This document shows, in pieces, positions 19,701 to 27,331 of a stretch of DNA of 64,000 nt. The position numbers and the translations under genes are program-made. Within the stretch, counting starts at the first letter, position 1; the number at the start of each line of letters is the position of its first letter. Origin of the DNA: Methanobacteriota archaeon (lineage in GTDB: Archaea > Thermoplasmatota > Poseidoniia > Poseidoniales > Thalassarchaeaceae); NCBI GenBank assembly GCA_011523055.1, contig WTHQ01000039.1, positions 1 to 64,000 of the forward strand, written 5' to 3'. The notes below the pieces were generated by a model. It had not been told where the DNA came from. It searched no databases and worked only from the letters and a program-made list of their open reading frames with translations.

Positions 19701-20373
19701 GACTTTTCCGTTCGTTTTGCTGGAGGTAGTCTTACTTCTATCGATTGTCATGGATGTGGTACTGGATCGCAAGGCTTCGAGAACCGGGGCAAGTGAGGTT
19801 GGTTTCGCTTGTGCTGTGGTCCTCCTGTCATGGGGGCCGGCTGGCATAATCGCGGTGATCAGGGGCATAGTAAGCTCAGTGCGTGGTGGACGGGGGAGTG
19901 AAGCTGGTGTTATCGCATTGTTTCTCCCAATCTCACTCATCTCTCTGGAGTCGGTACTCCCCGTGGCGGGCCCTCTCTCGGAAACGGCCATCTTGGTTGA
20001 ACTAGCATTGTTCACTTTGATCCTGTTCATGGGGGTTCTAATCGACCTAGATAGTTGGAGTGTCTCCTCGGTCCAGAACGCCCACATACTAGTCGGCGTC
20101 TCCTCATTCTACATCCTCTCTGTGGAGGTTGGAGTGATTGTTCTAATCTGCATATCCACACTAGCGTGGTCACAGGGGATCACTAGGTTGAGGAGAGGTC
20201 TTCGCATCACTGGTTTGATTGATTTCTCGCTTGCAGCTGTAATTGGGATAATGATCTGGCTGTCCACGATGAGCAGTTCCTGGCTACTCGCACTCACTAC
20301 CTTCCTTTCGGCGGAACTGGCTGTGGTCCTATGGCTAAGTCAGAGAAGTATGAAACAAATAGAAATCGATTGA
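16762..20373 (+). CDS. Very large polytopic membrane protein, function unknown
   Basis: About 1203 residues. I start it at the ATG at 16762 rather than the track start at 16687, because a strong Shine-Dalgarno (aggagggg, 16751-16758) precedes it. An acidic soluble N-terminus of ~75 residues is followed by roughly 24 hydrophobic helices. Then comes a charged cytoplasmic-looking linker (residues ~790-850, with KSKRRQEVNDLE), then about 12 more helices. No transporter signature, P-loop or catalytic motif stands out. The size and many unbroken helices are reminiscent of DUF2339-like proteins, but I cannot assign it. The downstream FKBP-like gene overlaps its 3' end by 43 bases, so the two are likely coexpressed. 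Confidence 0.8.
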   Translation: MTEDEDAILRRKKFDSEGLLELRSEVGYQAVKDGDGGIKAGYDEAVGSLPEIFVEDGGDGDPKSMRLVEDSERRVNWILLSVMVIAYSVLSLLVGIEFEAEIAIPTLLVLSIVGLILGERWIKNGDLHLLGIAWVIISMKVLYGASLELGNWHLGGLLPLDAEGVGIVLCGLVLFNVILSYRYDSDAVAAQATLVLLAVGSTAGSVAGEDGVIIMLLISIFLLHAIAIHKSSGNLASLGIASSNIWFGMHVVTGGFELGSLNVVALQNPLKLFIAIAMVNVANAYVATRFATSKNWFSDGLEALGIGKPGLWGVSVILSMLGALLVIGSVREEISFAFSIIVLLAVCYFSSYLVVRKSPRTEVFTIAGTAITLLLFGVILIETEIIQVTLDPYWIFSAGGAMSLGLLLIRHQGIVSDTVLWTGSIGATCLILVMTPLEGSNSDRALLLIFALSFLHLLGGYFSIKRRSASLAGVAVLTPWLWPLVLIIFNEVLMTLSARGGSTGITRFDSIGLDLEGFMIYLVLNSIFGAWMCSSFGQASLNISSGLVGSSEMSSALKQAEAFNLWNLALWIPLLATIVLTLDGQLSGVDGAFVFGSVSLVHSSSSVIGIRKTSTTSVPILIGVGGVLLQWVGGDSSIIVILIGASVFLPVSIGSWNPKEDWISVAIQTGPVLMLLPRAGGGLSTSVPWLPDPAQCVIAIATISVIVGAIRTKLQQNILPLSTASISHSTIVCMLSIVDGRSEIFWISILLFAFNSIWFVTRGEILRELRSSAEKSKRRQEVNDLEVRGVQQGVHMPAVERHKASSDSTSIGEAYVEEVRHYPVLAIVVIIITSAALSLYSLIRGPEPLLVMAIGVFLATIITLEADRSRRIEVRIASTLGSEITHSFAVVGVCCAVVLGHMSPSSSVTDLTDFGMAIAVVLVLGAARLASGERGFDSRRSLVNWVVFPLLATRLAGFVVIGSLPAPLSVDPFDGSLVTWTFPFVLLEVVLLLSIVMDVVLDRKASRTGASEVGFACAVVLLSWGPAGIIAVIRGIVSSVRGGRGSEAGVIALFLPISLISLESVLPVAGPLSETAILVELALFTLILFMGVLIDLDSWSVSSVQNAHILVGVSSFYILSVEVGVIVLICISTLAWSQGITRLRRGLRITGLIDFSLAAVIGIMIWLSTMSSSWLLALTTFLSAELAVVLWLSQRSMKQIEID

Positions 20374-21386
20374 ACGGGGGGTCACGTCGGGCGAATGTTG
20401 ATTGCAGCGGTTGCTCACAAGGTACTGTGGCAGGACCTTGGATCTCGGACACGGCCGAGGAAATCGAGCATCCAACAGTCCCACTTGGTATCAACAGAAT
20501 GGCAATTCCAAGGGCTGCGATTTTTCTCTCCCTTTCGATGGTGGCGCTGATATTCCTCTCCACTGTGATAGTCGGGTACAGTGCTTGGAAATTTTTAGAG
20601 ATGAATCAAGACGCATTCGATGCCACCGATAAATCATTGATTCGGGACCCGGAAACAGATAGGTGGTATTGGGAGGCAACTCTCCTTTACGACACCTGCA
20701 ACCCAAGGCTCGATGATTGGAATTGGCCTGATTCCCTCTCTGATCAGGATGATCTTTTCCTATTGCCGGGAGAAGTCCGTTGTGACTGGGAGCACCAAGG
20801 GGAAGGAGACAGGGCCTCATTGGCGATCCACAACCGCGGGAACCAATCCCTCGATCTGGTCCTCGAGATCATAGGGGGGTCGATTGTATTTGGAGAGAGC
20901 GGAGAGGCTGATCTATCAATCATTGATTTGCAGGGGAATGACTCAATCGTGTTGGAGCTCCAACTCCTTGAGGATGTAACTGAGCACGATGTTCAGATCA
21001 TTGTCTCGCATTTACAGGTGATGGATGCCCGGGTTTTTCTTGACCTCAACGTGTTTGCTGGGGCAGAGCCGAGGGACATCCATGTTGGTGACGGTGACCA
21101 AGTTGAGGTGCAATACACAGTTTGGGATGCAGACACAGATGAGCAACTGGATGATGGCAATCTTGTAGTTACCGCAGGAGAGGACCCGGCGTGGATCGAA
21201 GGATTCGGTTGGTCGGCAATCGGACTGGATATAGACAGCGACAGGGGTTTGATACCGGGGATAAACTCCGGAACTTCCCACATAACCTTGCTTCCACCGT
21301 CGCTGGCATATGGTGAGAGTGATGGGGAGCTGAGGGACCGATGGCTCCGATTTGAGCTGGAAGTCAATCGCGGGCCCTTAACTTGA
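20331..21386 (+). CDS. Membrane-anchored protein with FKBP-like C-terminal domain
   Basis: 351 residues. A soluble N-terminus of ~56 residues precedes one membrane segment (FLSLSMVALIFLSTVIVGY). If translation starts at the in-frame ATG at 20499 the helix is at the N-terminus instead. The outer part has a middle beta-rich region and then, from residue ~255, an FKBP-type peptidyl-prolyl isomerase pattern: VEVQYTVWDADT, GLIPGINSGTSHITLLPPS and LAYGESDG, ending with RFELEVN. In FKBPs these cover the YTG strand, the VI.GW helix and the LAYG loop. The tryptophan of the active site is replaced (LIPGIN), so activity may be weak. Cotranscribed with the large membrane protein, it could help fold or bind it. 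Confidence 0.65.
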   Translation: MAKSEKYETNRNRLNGGSRRANVDCSGCSQGTVAGPWISDTAEEIEHPTVPLGINRMAIPRAAIFLSLSMVALIFLSTVIVGYSAWKFLEMNQDAFDATDKSLIRDPETDRWYWEATLLYDTCNPRLDDWNWPDSLSDQDDLFLLPGEVRCDWEHQGEGDRASLAIHNRGNQSLDLVLEIIGGSIVFGESGEADLSIIDLQGNDSIVLELQLLEDVTEHDVQIIVSHLQVMDARVFLDLNVFAGAEPRDIHVGDGDQVEVQYTVWDADTDEQLDDGNLVVTAGEDPAWIEGFGWSAIGLDIDSDRGLIPGINSGTSHITLLPPSLAYGESDGELRDRWLRFELEVNRGPLT

Positions 21387-21401
21387 TGAGGGGTTTCGCG
21401 G

Positions 21402-22625
21402 ATGTCCACAGAAAGAGGCCACAGTCTGGTGGAAATCTCTGAACTAGGGCTGGACCCTGGCGTTCCAAAGCAGGAATTGCGAAGGCTGATCACCCCCAAA
21501 TCAGTATGCGAATACCGGGCCTTGCTCGCATCCAAGGCAAGTTTGCCAGAGGGGCTCATTTTGGATCCAGCTGCTGGTTCGGGCGGACAGCTCCTCGCCT
21601 ATGGCAAATACATCAGCAAGCACTGTGTAGGGGTAGAATTGTCGCCTGAGCGCGCAAAGTATTGCGGTTATGTTCTATCTCGAGCTAATTCAACGGGATC
21701 GTTCATGACGATATGTGGGGACGGGATTGATGCACATGGTGTAATGGCAGCCGTGAAAACCCAGATTGGAGTCTCTTCTGTCAGCATGTTGCATGTTGAT
21801 CCCGCTCGTCCGATGGATACCCAGAAACACTCGGTGTCTGAGATGCAACCACCACTGGCTAAGTTGCTAGAATCATGGTCAGAATACATCTCTTCGGGGG
21901 AACAAGGGCCTGCTATGGCATTGGATCTCTCCCCAAGGCTGGCCGGACAACAAATGTCCGAGATAGAACACATAGTCACGACCATATTCCCTGGGACAGC
22001 CATGACATGGGAATGGCTCAGTAGGGGCGGGGGTCGAGTTGACAGGTTGTGTCTTCACACCGGGCCCCTTGCACACACTCCTTCAGTGTCGAAATCTGTC
22101 CGTCTTTACAACGACGGTAGTTTTTCAGTATTGCACGCCAGAGAGGAGGAGCTTGACTCGGAAGACTCAGGTTGGCCGAATTATGAGGTCATGGAGGGGG
22201 ACACGGTGGCCTTGGTCGACCCGGTCGTAACCAAATCTCGGTTGAGGGGCGTTTTCGAAGATCGCTTGGGGTACAATCGTGGAGAACTGATCTGGGCGAA
22301 GAAATCTGATAGGCGCCCATTGGTTGTTCTCCGAGAGGAGATCCGACCAGGATCAGAAGCCAGACCATTCGTTATGGCCCAAGGTAAGGCAGTAGGAAGA
22401 TTGGAATCGGATCTGAGCATGATGTCAATCGACTCGTTGGCAGCGTTGGCGATGGAGAATGGGATAAGTAACATTCAGATTCGATGTTCCTGCGAGCCTC
22501 GGCTCCACAAGAGAATTACAAACAGACTGAGTAAAATAATGGGCAGTGTAGATGGGATGTCGGGCTTTTTGATCGAGGATGGAGGGACAAAAGACCTCAT
22601 GCTGTGCAGAGATGTGGAAAAATAG
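21402..22625 (+). CDS. Class I SAM-dependent methyltransferase, possibly THUMP-like type
   Basis: 407 residues. A SAM-binding motif I is clear (LDPAAGSGGQLLAYG), followed by VGVELSPERAKYC, where the acidic residue would bind the ribose of SAM. The N-terminus (KQELRRLITPKSVCEYRALL) and a C-terminal domain ending in KDLMLCRD recall the family of methyltransferases with a THUMP-like C-terminal domain, whose substrate is unknown. An RNA substrate is possible but not shown. It follows the FKBP-like gene by 15 bases and ends 88 bases before rps13. Confidence 0.65.
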   Translation: MSTERGHSLVEISELGLDPGVPKQELRRLITPKSVCEYRALLASKASLPEGLILDPAAGSGGQLLAYGKYISKHCVGVELSPERAKYCGYVLSRANSTGSFMTICGDGIDAHGVMAAVKTQIGVSSVSMLHVDPARPMDTQKHSVSEMQPPLAKLLESWSEYISSGEQGPAMALDLSPRLAGQQMSEIEHIVTTIFPGTAMTWEWLSRGGGRVDRLCLHTGPLAHTPSVSKSVRLYNDGSFSVLHAREEELDSEDSGWPNYEVMEGDTVALVDPVVTKSRLRGVFEDRLGYNRGELIWAKKSDRRPLVVLREEIRPGSEARPFVMAQGKAVGRLESDLSMMSIDSLAALAMENGISNIQIRCSCEPRLHKRITNRLSKIMGSVDGMSGFLIEDGGTKDLMLCRDVEK

Positions 22626-22630
22626 TCGTC

Positions 22631-22694
22631 CGGTCCTTTCATAAATGGTATGTAGGTCGCAGGACCGCTCGAGAGGGCCACTGGGATACCAGTG
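22631..22694 (+). promoter_or_regulatory. Leader of rps13 with TATA-like element and two inverted repeats
   Basis: Between the methyltransferase and rps13 there are two inverted repeats. One is cggtcct (22631-22637) with aggaccg (22661-22667). The other is a tight hairpin, cactgg-gata-ccagtg (22679-22694). A TATA-like cataaatgg sits inside the first. The second hairpin would lie in the mRNA leader about 20 bases before the rps13 ATG and could regulate the ribosomal operon. Confidence 0.4.
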
Positions 22695-22713
22695 AACACG
22701 GGGGAACCGATAA

Positions 22714-23181
22714 ATGGCAAAAATAGACGAAAGCCAACTTGGAGATGATTTCTCCTACATAATCAGAATAGCAGACAGCGATATCGACGGCCTAAAGCAG
22801 GTAAAACAAGGGCTTACTTCGATAAGGGGTATTGGGGAACGCAGTGCGGAACAGATCTGTAAAATTGCTGGAGTTGACCCGGGAATGCTCTCAGGGCATC
22901 TCAGCGACGATGACCAGAACAAACTCAGATCTGCCATAGACGAGTTTGCAACCAAGGTCCCATGGTGGATGGTTAATCGCCAAAGAGACCTGATGACCAA
23001 CGAGGATGCCCACCTCGTATCAATGGACATAAGGCTAACCAAGGATGAGGATGTCGCTAGGCTAGCCGCAACAAAGAGCTATCGAGGAATCAGGCACAGA
23101 TCAGGTCACAAGCTCAGAGGCCAGCGACTCAGATCAAATGGGAGGCGGGGTGCTACACTCGGCGTCGAGAGGAAGAAGTGA
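22714..23181 (+). CDS. rps13: 30S ribosomal protein S13
   Basis: 155 residues. It has the S13 helix-hairpin-helix segment (LTSIRGIGERSAEQIC) and a basic C-terminal tail with YRGIRHRSGHKLRGQR, as in archaeal/eukaryal uS13, which bridges to the 50S subunit and touches the P-site tRNA. It is the first gene of an archaeal S13-S4-S11-RpoD operon. Its end couples to rps4 through a Shine-Dalgarno that overlaps the stop codon. Confidence 0.97.
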   Translation: MAKIDESQLGDDFSYIIRIADSDIDGLKQVKQGLTSIRGIGERSAEQICKIAGVDPGMLSGHLSDDDQNKLRSAIDEFATKVPWWMVNRQRDLMTNEDAHLVSMDIRLTKDEDVARLAATKSYRGIRHRSGHKLRGQRLRSNGRRGATLGVERKK

Positions 23182-23192
23182 GGTGATCAAGT

Positions 23193-23858
23193 ATGGGACA
23201 TCCAAAATTTGCTCGTTCGAAGACTGACCGACCTACTCACCCATGGAAAGAGGCTAGAATCGAAGAAGAGCACAAGTTGAAAGAGCAATTCGGCCTCAAG
23301 AAAGTCGGCGGAATGAAAGAGATATGGAGAGAGAAGTCCGCACTGCGAAGACATAGGAACCAAGCCATGAAGCTAATTGGTCGTGTGGACTCGACCGAGG
23401 GCCATTACGCCAGGGAGAAACAAGACCTTCTTGTCTCCCTGAATAACAAGGGGCTCTTGCAGGAGGACTCAAGTCTGGATGATGTGCTGTCGATAACCGT
23501 CGAACAAATGTTGTCAAGAAGGCTTCAATCAGTTGTCTACTTCAAAGGACTAGCTCCATCCATGCGATCGGCAAGGTCTCTCATTGTTCACGGCCACATT
23601 TCCATCGGAGACCAGAGGATGACTGTGCCTGGTTACAAGATCCTGAGATCCGAGGAAGAGGAACTGGGCTACTCCCCCGGATCACCCTACATAGACCCAC
23701 AGCATGCCTTCCGGAAGGAAATGGAGGAGCGGAGGATGCCAGGATCGTCCACGGATTCAGATCAGGTCGATGACGATGCTGAGTTTGTTGAACAAATCAA
23801 GGCTGATGCCGAGGCAGCCCCCACAGTAGAAGACACCATTCCAAAGGAGGGAGATTGA
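23193..23858 (+). CDS. rps4: 30S ribosomal protein S4
   Basis: 221 residues of archaeal uS4. It has the N-terminal [15 protein letters not shown] and an S4 RNA-binding domain around residues 105-150 ([14 protein letters not shown]...[14 protein letters not shown]). A C-terminal acidic extension of ~35 residues ([20 protein letters not shown]) makes it longer than many homologues. gaggtgatc (23180-23188) overlaps the S13 stop and precedes this ATG by four bases. The stop shares one base with the ATG of rps11 (TGATG). Confidence 0.97.
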   Translation: MGHPKFARSKTDRPTHPWKEARIEEEHKLKEQFGLKKVGGMKEIWREKSALRRHRNQAMKLIGRVDSTEGHYAREKQDLLVSLNNKGLLQEDSSLDDVLSITVEQMLSRRLQSVVYFKGLAPSMRSARSLIVHGHISIGDQRMTVPGYKILRSEEEELGYSPGSPYIDPQHAFRKEMEERRMPGSSTDSDQVDDDAEFVEQIKADAEAAPTVEDTIPKEGD

Positions 23859-24238
23859 TGGGAAGGAAAGCCGTTCTCCACATCTTCACAACTTACAACA
23901 ACGTCCTGATGACGGCCACCGACCTCACAGGGGCCGAAACCATCGGAAAGGTGTCAGGTGGTATGATCACAAAGAAAGGGAGCGACAAGAGCAGTCAGTT
24001 CGCTGCAATGAGGTCTGCTGAGAGGATGGCGGAACTGCTCTTTGAGAAAGAATTCGATCAAGTCATCGTAAAGTACCGGGGAGCAGGTGGAAACCGATCC
24101 CCCAACGCGCCTGGTGCAACAGCTGCCATCAGGGCACTAACTCGCGCCGGGGTCCAGGTCTCTAGAATCGAAGACGTTACTCCAATCCCGACAGATGGAA
24201 CGAAGAAGAAAGGAGGACGTCGTGGACGTCGAGTTTGA
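23858..24238 (+). CDS. rps11: 30S ribosomal protein S11
   Basis: 126 residues starting at the ATG at 23858; the track begins one codon earlier at a TTG. uS11 features are [45 protein letters not shown] and the C-terminal [20 protein letters not shown]. It forms the platform of the 30S subunit near the decoding mRNA. The ATG overlaps the rps4 stop by one base, so translation is coupled. Confidence 0.97.
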   Translation: MGRKAVLHIFTTYNNVLMTATDLTGAETIGKVSGGMITKKGSDKSSQFAAMRSAERMAELLFEKEFDQVIVKYRGAGGNRSPNAPGATAAIRALTRAGVQVSRIEDVTPIPTDGTKKKGGRRGRRV

Positions 24239-24247
24239 GGTGATAAA

Positions 24248-25237
24248 ATGGTATCAGTTGACGTAATTTCTGAAGAAGATGACATGATGACTGTTCTGTT
24301 CAAGGACTCTGACAGAGCACTCTTGAACGCTGTGAGGCGAAATCTAATGGGGCACATACCCAAAATGGCGATCGATACGGTCAGGTTCCAGATGGGCACT
24401 TATGACCAGTGTACAAAGTGTGAGCACCTAAATCCCGCCGGCGTAGCAAGGCGAACGGCTGGAGGGACTGGATGCATGAAATGCGAAGCTGCGTTTGAGA
24501 AGGAGGGGGATGATTATGTAGTCTGGGAGACCAACTACGCGATTCCAGATGAGATGATTGCTCAAAGGGTCGCAATGATCCCAATTCCAACTGACCCAGA
24601 AGCATATTATTTCGAGGGCGACTGCCCCGACTGCAAAGATCTGGTTGAGGAAGACAGGGGCTGTCCCACATGCAACATGATCTATACCCTACGCGCCTTT
24701 GGGGCAAAGGGCGGAAAAACAATCACTGCCCGTGACCTAACTTTCCTCGGTGATGACTCAGGCAACGTTCCAGAAGCCTACAGGGACATACCCATCACGG
24801 TGCTACACGAAGGTCAGATGATCGAGTTCTGGGCCACGGCTAGGATGGGATACGGCGTCAATCACGCTAAGTGGTCACCAACCGCAGGTGTCACGTTCGA
24901 ACCGAGACAGACGGCATCCATAGCCAATGACAAGAAGGCCAAGACCCTCTTCGATATGGGACTTAGAGTTTCAAAGAAGGACTTCAAAGATGGTAGGCTC
25001 GATGACGTAAGCAAGGTCTCAGCATTGAAGAAAGACCTACACAACGTAGGGGCTGGCACTGGTATGTCTGAAGATTTCGATGATGCGATTACCTTAGAGA
25101 ATGTCGAGGGAGAGTTCCTTTTGAGTTTCGAGACCGATGGATCAATGACTCCCAAAGCCGCTTTAAACGCCTCATTCAGCAAGCTCGAACAGCGTTTCGC
25201 ATCCATCAAAGAAGACATAGAGCATGTAATTGGATGA
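24248..25237 (+). CDS. rpoD: DNA-directed RNA polymerase subunit D (Rpo3) with an extra Cys-rich insertion
   Basis: 329 residues, longer than the ~260 usual for archaeal Rpo3. The alpha-like dimerisation domain is clear: DRALLNAVRRNLMGHIPKMAID, then DEMIAQRVAMIPIPTDP. Between these halves sits an insertion of about 45 residues with two CxxC pairs (CTKC and CMKC), a zinc-ribbon pattern. A second Cys cluster (CPDC...CPTC) follows at the place of the Rpb3 zinc loop or archaeal Fe-S domain. The protein would nucleate polymerase assembly with subunit L. gaggtgat spans the rps11 stop and is its ribosome binding site. Confidence 0.93.
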   Translation: MVSVDVISEEDDMMTVLFKDSDRALLNAVRRNLMGHIPKMAIDTVRFQMGTYDQCTKCEHLNPAGVARRTAGGTGCMKCEAAFEKEGDDYVVWETNYAIPDEMIAQRVAMIPIPTDPEAYYFEGDCPDCKDLVEEDRGCPTCNMIYTLRAFGAKGGKTITARDLTFLGDDSGNVPEAYRDIPITVLHEGQMIEFWATARMGYGVNHAKWSPTAGVTFEPRQTASIANDKKAKTLFDMGLRVSKKDFKDGRLDDVSKVSALKKDLHNVGAGTGMSEDFDDAITLENVEGEFLLSFETDGSMTPKAALNASFSKLEQRFASIKEDIEHVIG

Positions 25238-25267
25238 TGACCTGCTCAGTTCAAAGACTAGTTCTCG

Positions 25268-26254
25268 ATGGTTAGTTCCATGGGCATACCATGCATGGGC
25301 CATGCGACCTGCGGGGGGCACATCACGTTGATGTTCACCGTGGAAGACAGTTCGTCGGAACCGTACCTCCAAGGTAGCAGGGGAGCCGGTCTATGCCTCG
25401 AAACTGGTTGTGAGGTGTCATTAAAGGGGGTCCGGGGGGAATGGGGCATAGACGTGATGTTCAGAGGCTTCGAGGGTTCAAAGGAAATCGTCAATGTTAT
25501 TTTTGACGTTGTTTCAATGGATCTTCCCCAGATAAGAAACATGAGTTGGGCCGTCGTGGTGAACAATCACCTTCCAACCTCACAGGGTTTCGGCATGTCA
25601 GCAGCCCTTGCTATCGCGACATCAAGAGCAATCCAACGAGCAATGGGGGAGGAATATGAACTCTCACTCAGAAGATCCTTGCTACATGCGCACATAGCCG
25701 AGCGTCAAAGCTCCTCTGGTCTAGGGGACGTAACCGGGATATCTGTAGGAGGAGTCGAAATTAGGACTCGACCTGGGTCTCCATTCCATGGAAAAGGAAT
25801 GCAAAAGGGCCCTGGTGTCGCGACAGGATGGTTCGCAGACATGGAAATGACTCTTGTCTGGCCAGAGGAGATTGGGCACCACACTAGTGAGTACATTGAC
25901 GACGACGACTGGAAGAAGAGAATCAGCGATTCCGGTGAATCTTCGATCCACTCCTTATTGGAAGGATGGGGGCCGGGGTGTTGGCCAACTCTTCTTTCAT
26001 CCTCACGAGCGTTTGTGGAAAATAGCGGTTTGTTGGATGATGGGGGACGTGGAAACATACTGAACAAGGTAGAATCTGCGATCTCCAAGACAGGGGAAGG
26101 GGCTATCGCATCCCTATGCCTACTTGGTAACAGTGTAGTAATTACACGGAGAGAGTTAGTGGTACCCGTTGACCTAGATCATATTGAAAAGGCTCTTTCC
26201 GGGTCGGGCCTGAGGGTCAAAAGAGTCAGGTTAGCTGGCCTATCAGGATTCTGA
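25268..26254 (+). CDS. Pantoate kinase (GHMP family)
   Basis: 328 residues of the archaeal pantoate kinase type. Near the N-terminus, GHATCGGHITLMF corresponds to the PGHIT region of the family. The GHMP ATP loop is PTSQGFGMSAALAIA, and AERQSSSGLGDVTGISVGGVEIRTRPG matches the conserved GLGDV/GGV segment. It phosphorylates pantoate to 4-phosphopantoate, the first step of the archaea-specific CoA route; the second enzyme is encoded at 49868-50662. It follows rpoD by 30 bases and may belong to the ribosomal operon. The 3' end overlaps the facing CDIN1-like gene by 12 bases. Confidence 0.87.
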   Translation: MVSSMGIPCMGHATCGGHITLMFTVEDSSSEPYLQGSRGAGLCLETGCEVSLKGVRGEWGIDVMFRGFEGSKEIVNVIFDVVSMDLPQIRNMSWAVVVNNHLPTSQGFGMSAALAIATSRAIQRAMGEEYELSLRRSLLHAHIAERQSSSGLGDVTGISVGGVEIRTRPGSPFHGKGMQKGPGVATGWFADMEMTLVWPEEIGHHTSEYIDDDDWKKRISDSGESSIHSLLEGWGPGCWPTLLSSSRAFVENSGLLDDGGRGNILNKVESAISKTGEGAIASLCLLGNSVVITRRELVVPVDLDHIEKALSGSGLRVKRVRLAGLSGF

Positions 26255-27313
26255 GTCTCGATTCTTCTCGTGAAAGAGATCCAGTTCAGAGAGATCTAGT
26301 GGGGACGAGTCAAGGAGAATTGCCCCTCTAAGCCTCAGGGATCTACAGAATCCATGGCGATAGACTATTGCACCTTGGCCGTATTCTGAAACATAACGAT
26401 CCACTTGTTTCTGAGTCTTCTTTCGTGGGAATCCCAATGCAGCTCCGAAGAAATGCTTTGCGTCAATCCAAGCGCATGGAGTTCCGTTTATCCTCACATC
26501 ATCGAGAAGCAGCAAATCTGGGGTGATAATCGCACGTCCTTCGCTTCTCTTCTGCTCGATTTCCAGGTCACTCTGCTTTCGATAACGGACTCCGAGCTCT
26601 GTGAAGTGCGAGCAAAGTATGTCCTCAAAGACCTCTGCTGCTGATTGGGTTTCGCTTTGATTTACGGAGCTGACTCGATCTGCTTCCTCAGCCATTTGGA
26701 ACTGCTCATAGTCTCTATCTTTCAATTTGGACTTGGGTGATTTCAACGACTCTTTGATTCTGTTTTTCGACCATCCTCTTCCGGTCAAAATTGCCCGGAA
26801 TGTGTTCACGGGGGGTGCGTCGAACCGCTTTGACAGGGACAAAACAGATTCTCCGTCGTCGTACCTCCTTCTGAGCTCATTCGACCTTCGCATTAGTCGG
26901 CTGTGTGAATAGACGCTTTTTTCTTGGTTCAAAGCAGCCCTGAGTGAGAGTGCTTGTTCCAGGGTGATGTTCATTTCTGATATCTGATTGGCAATCTCAT
27001 CGACCCTCTCCTGGGGGAGGTACCCGAACTCGCCCTTTCGAGTGACAATGTCCCCGACTTTGTCCTGTACTGACTTCGACACGCCCTTGACTTGCCAATC
27101 TATCTCTATCTTCATTGGCGGGGGGTCGATAGACTCGGGGATGCCTGTGGGAGGCGGGGAAGAAGAGAATCTATCCAGAGCACGCCGTATGGGCTCAGAG
27201 TCCTCCTTAGGAAGGGTTTTTTCCCTATATGGAGATCTCTGAGTCCGGCCTTTTCTCCCCGGGGATCCGTTCTCTTTCGACTTCAACGACACTCCGTGTG
27301 GGGTACACTCCAT
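26243..27313 (-). CDS. CDIN1/C15orf41-like protein (TPD domain, PD-(D/E)XK nuclease fold)
   Basis: 356 residues. The C-terminal ~130 residues carry the TPD signature: IITPDLLLL, then CAWIDAKHFFGA, then YGQGAIVYRHGF. The human CDIN1 protein (congenital dyserythropoietic anaemia type I) has the same order: TPD, a W-I-D-(S/A)-K stretch and a G-x-V-I-Y-x-x-G-F end. The D of TPD and the D-x-K pair fit the active site of a PD-(D/E)XK nuclease. The middle region (~residues 140-200, SRLMRRSNELRRRYDDGESV...) looks like a helix-turn-helix DNA-binding unit. The N-terminal ~60 residues are basic and Pro-rich, probably disordered. It is the third gene after leuS and a DCC protein. Confidence 0.75.
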   Translation of the reverse strand: MECTPHGVSLKSKENGSPGRKGRTQRSPYREKTLPKEDSEPIRRALDRFSSSPPPTGIPESIDPPPMKIEIDWQVKGVSKSVQDKVGDIVTRKGEFGYLPQERVDEIANQISEMNITLEQALSLRAALNQEKSVYSHSRLMRRSNELRRRYDDGESVLSLSKRFDAPPVNTFRAILTGRGWSKNRIKESLKSPKSKLKDRDYEQFQMAEEADRVSSVNQSETQSAAEVFEDILCSHFTELGVRYRKQSDLEIEQKRSEGRAIITPDLLLLDDVRINGTPCAWIDAKHFFGAALGFPRKKTQKQVDRYVSEYGQGAIVYRHGFCRSLRLRGAILLDSSPLDLSELDLFHEKNRDSES

Positions 27314-27331
27314 GAACCCAACGTATGAATT

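Noticed and set aside
19416-20087. 223-residue minus-strand ORF
   Set aside because: Its Thr/Ser-rich translation is the antisense shadow of membrane helices in the plus-strand protein.
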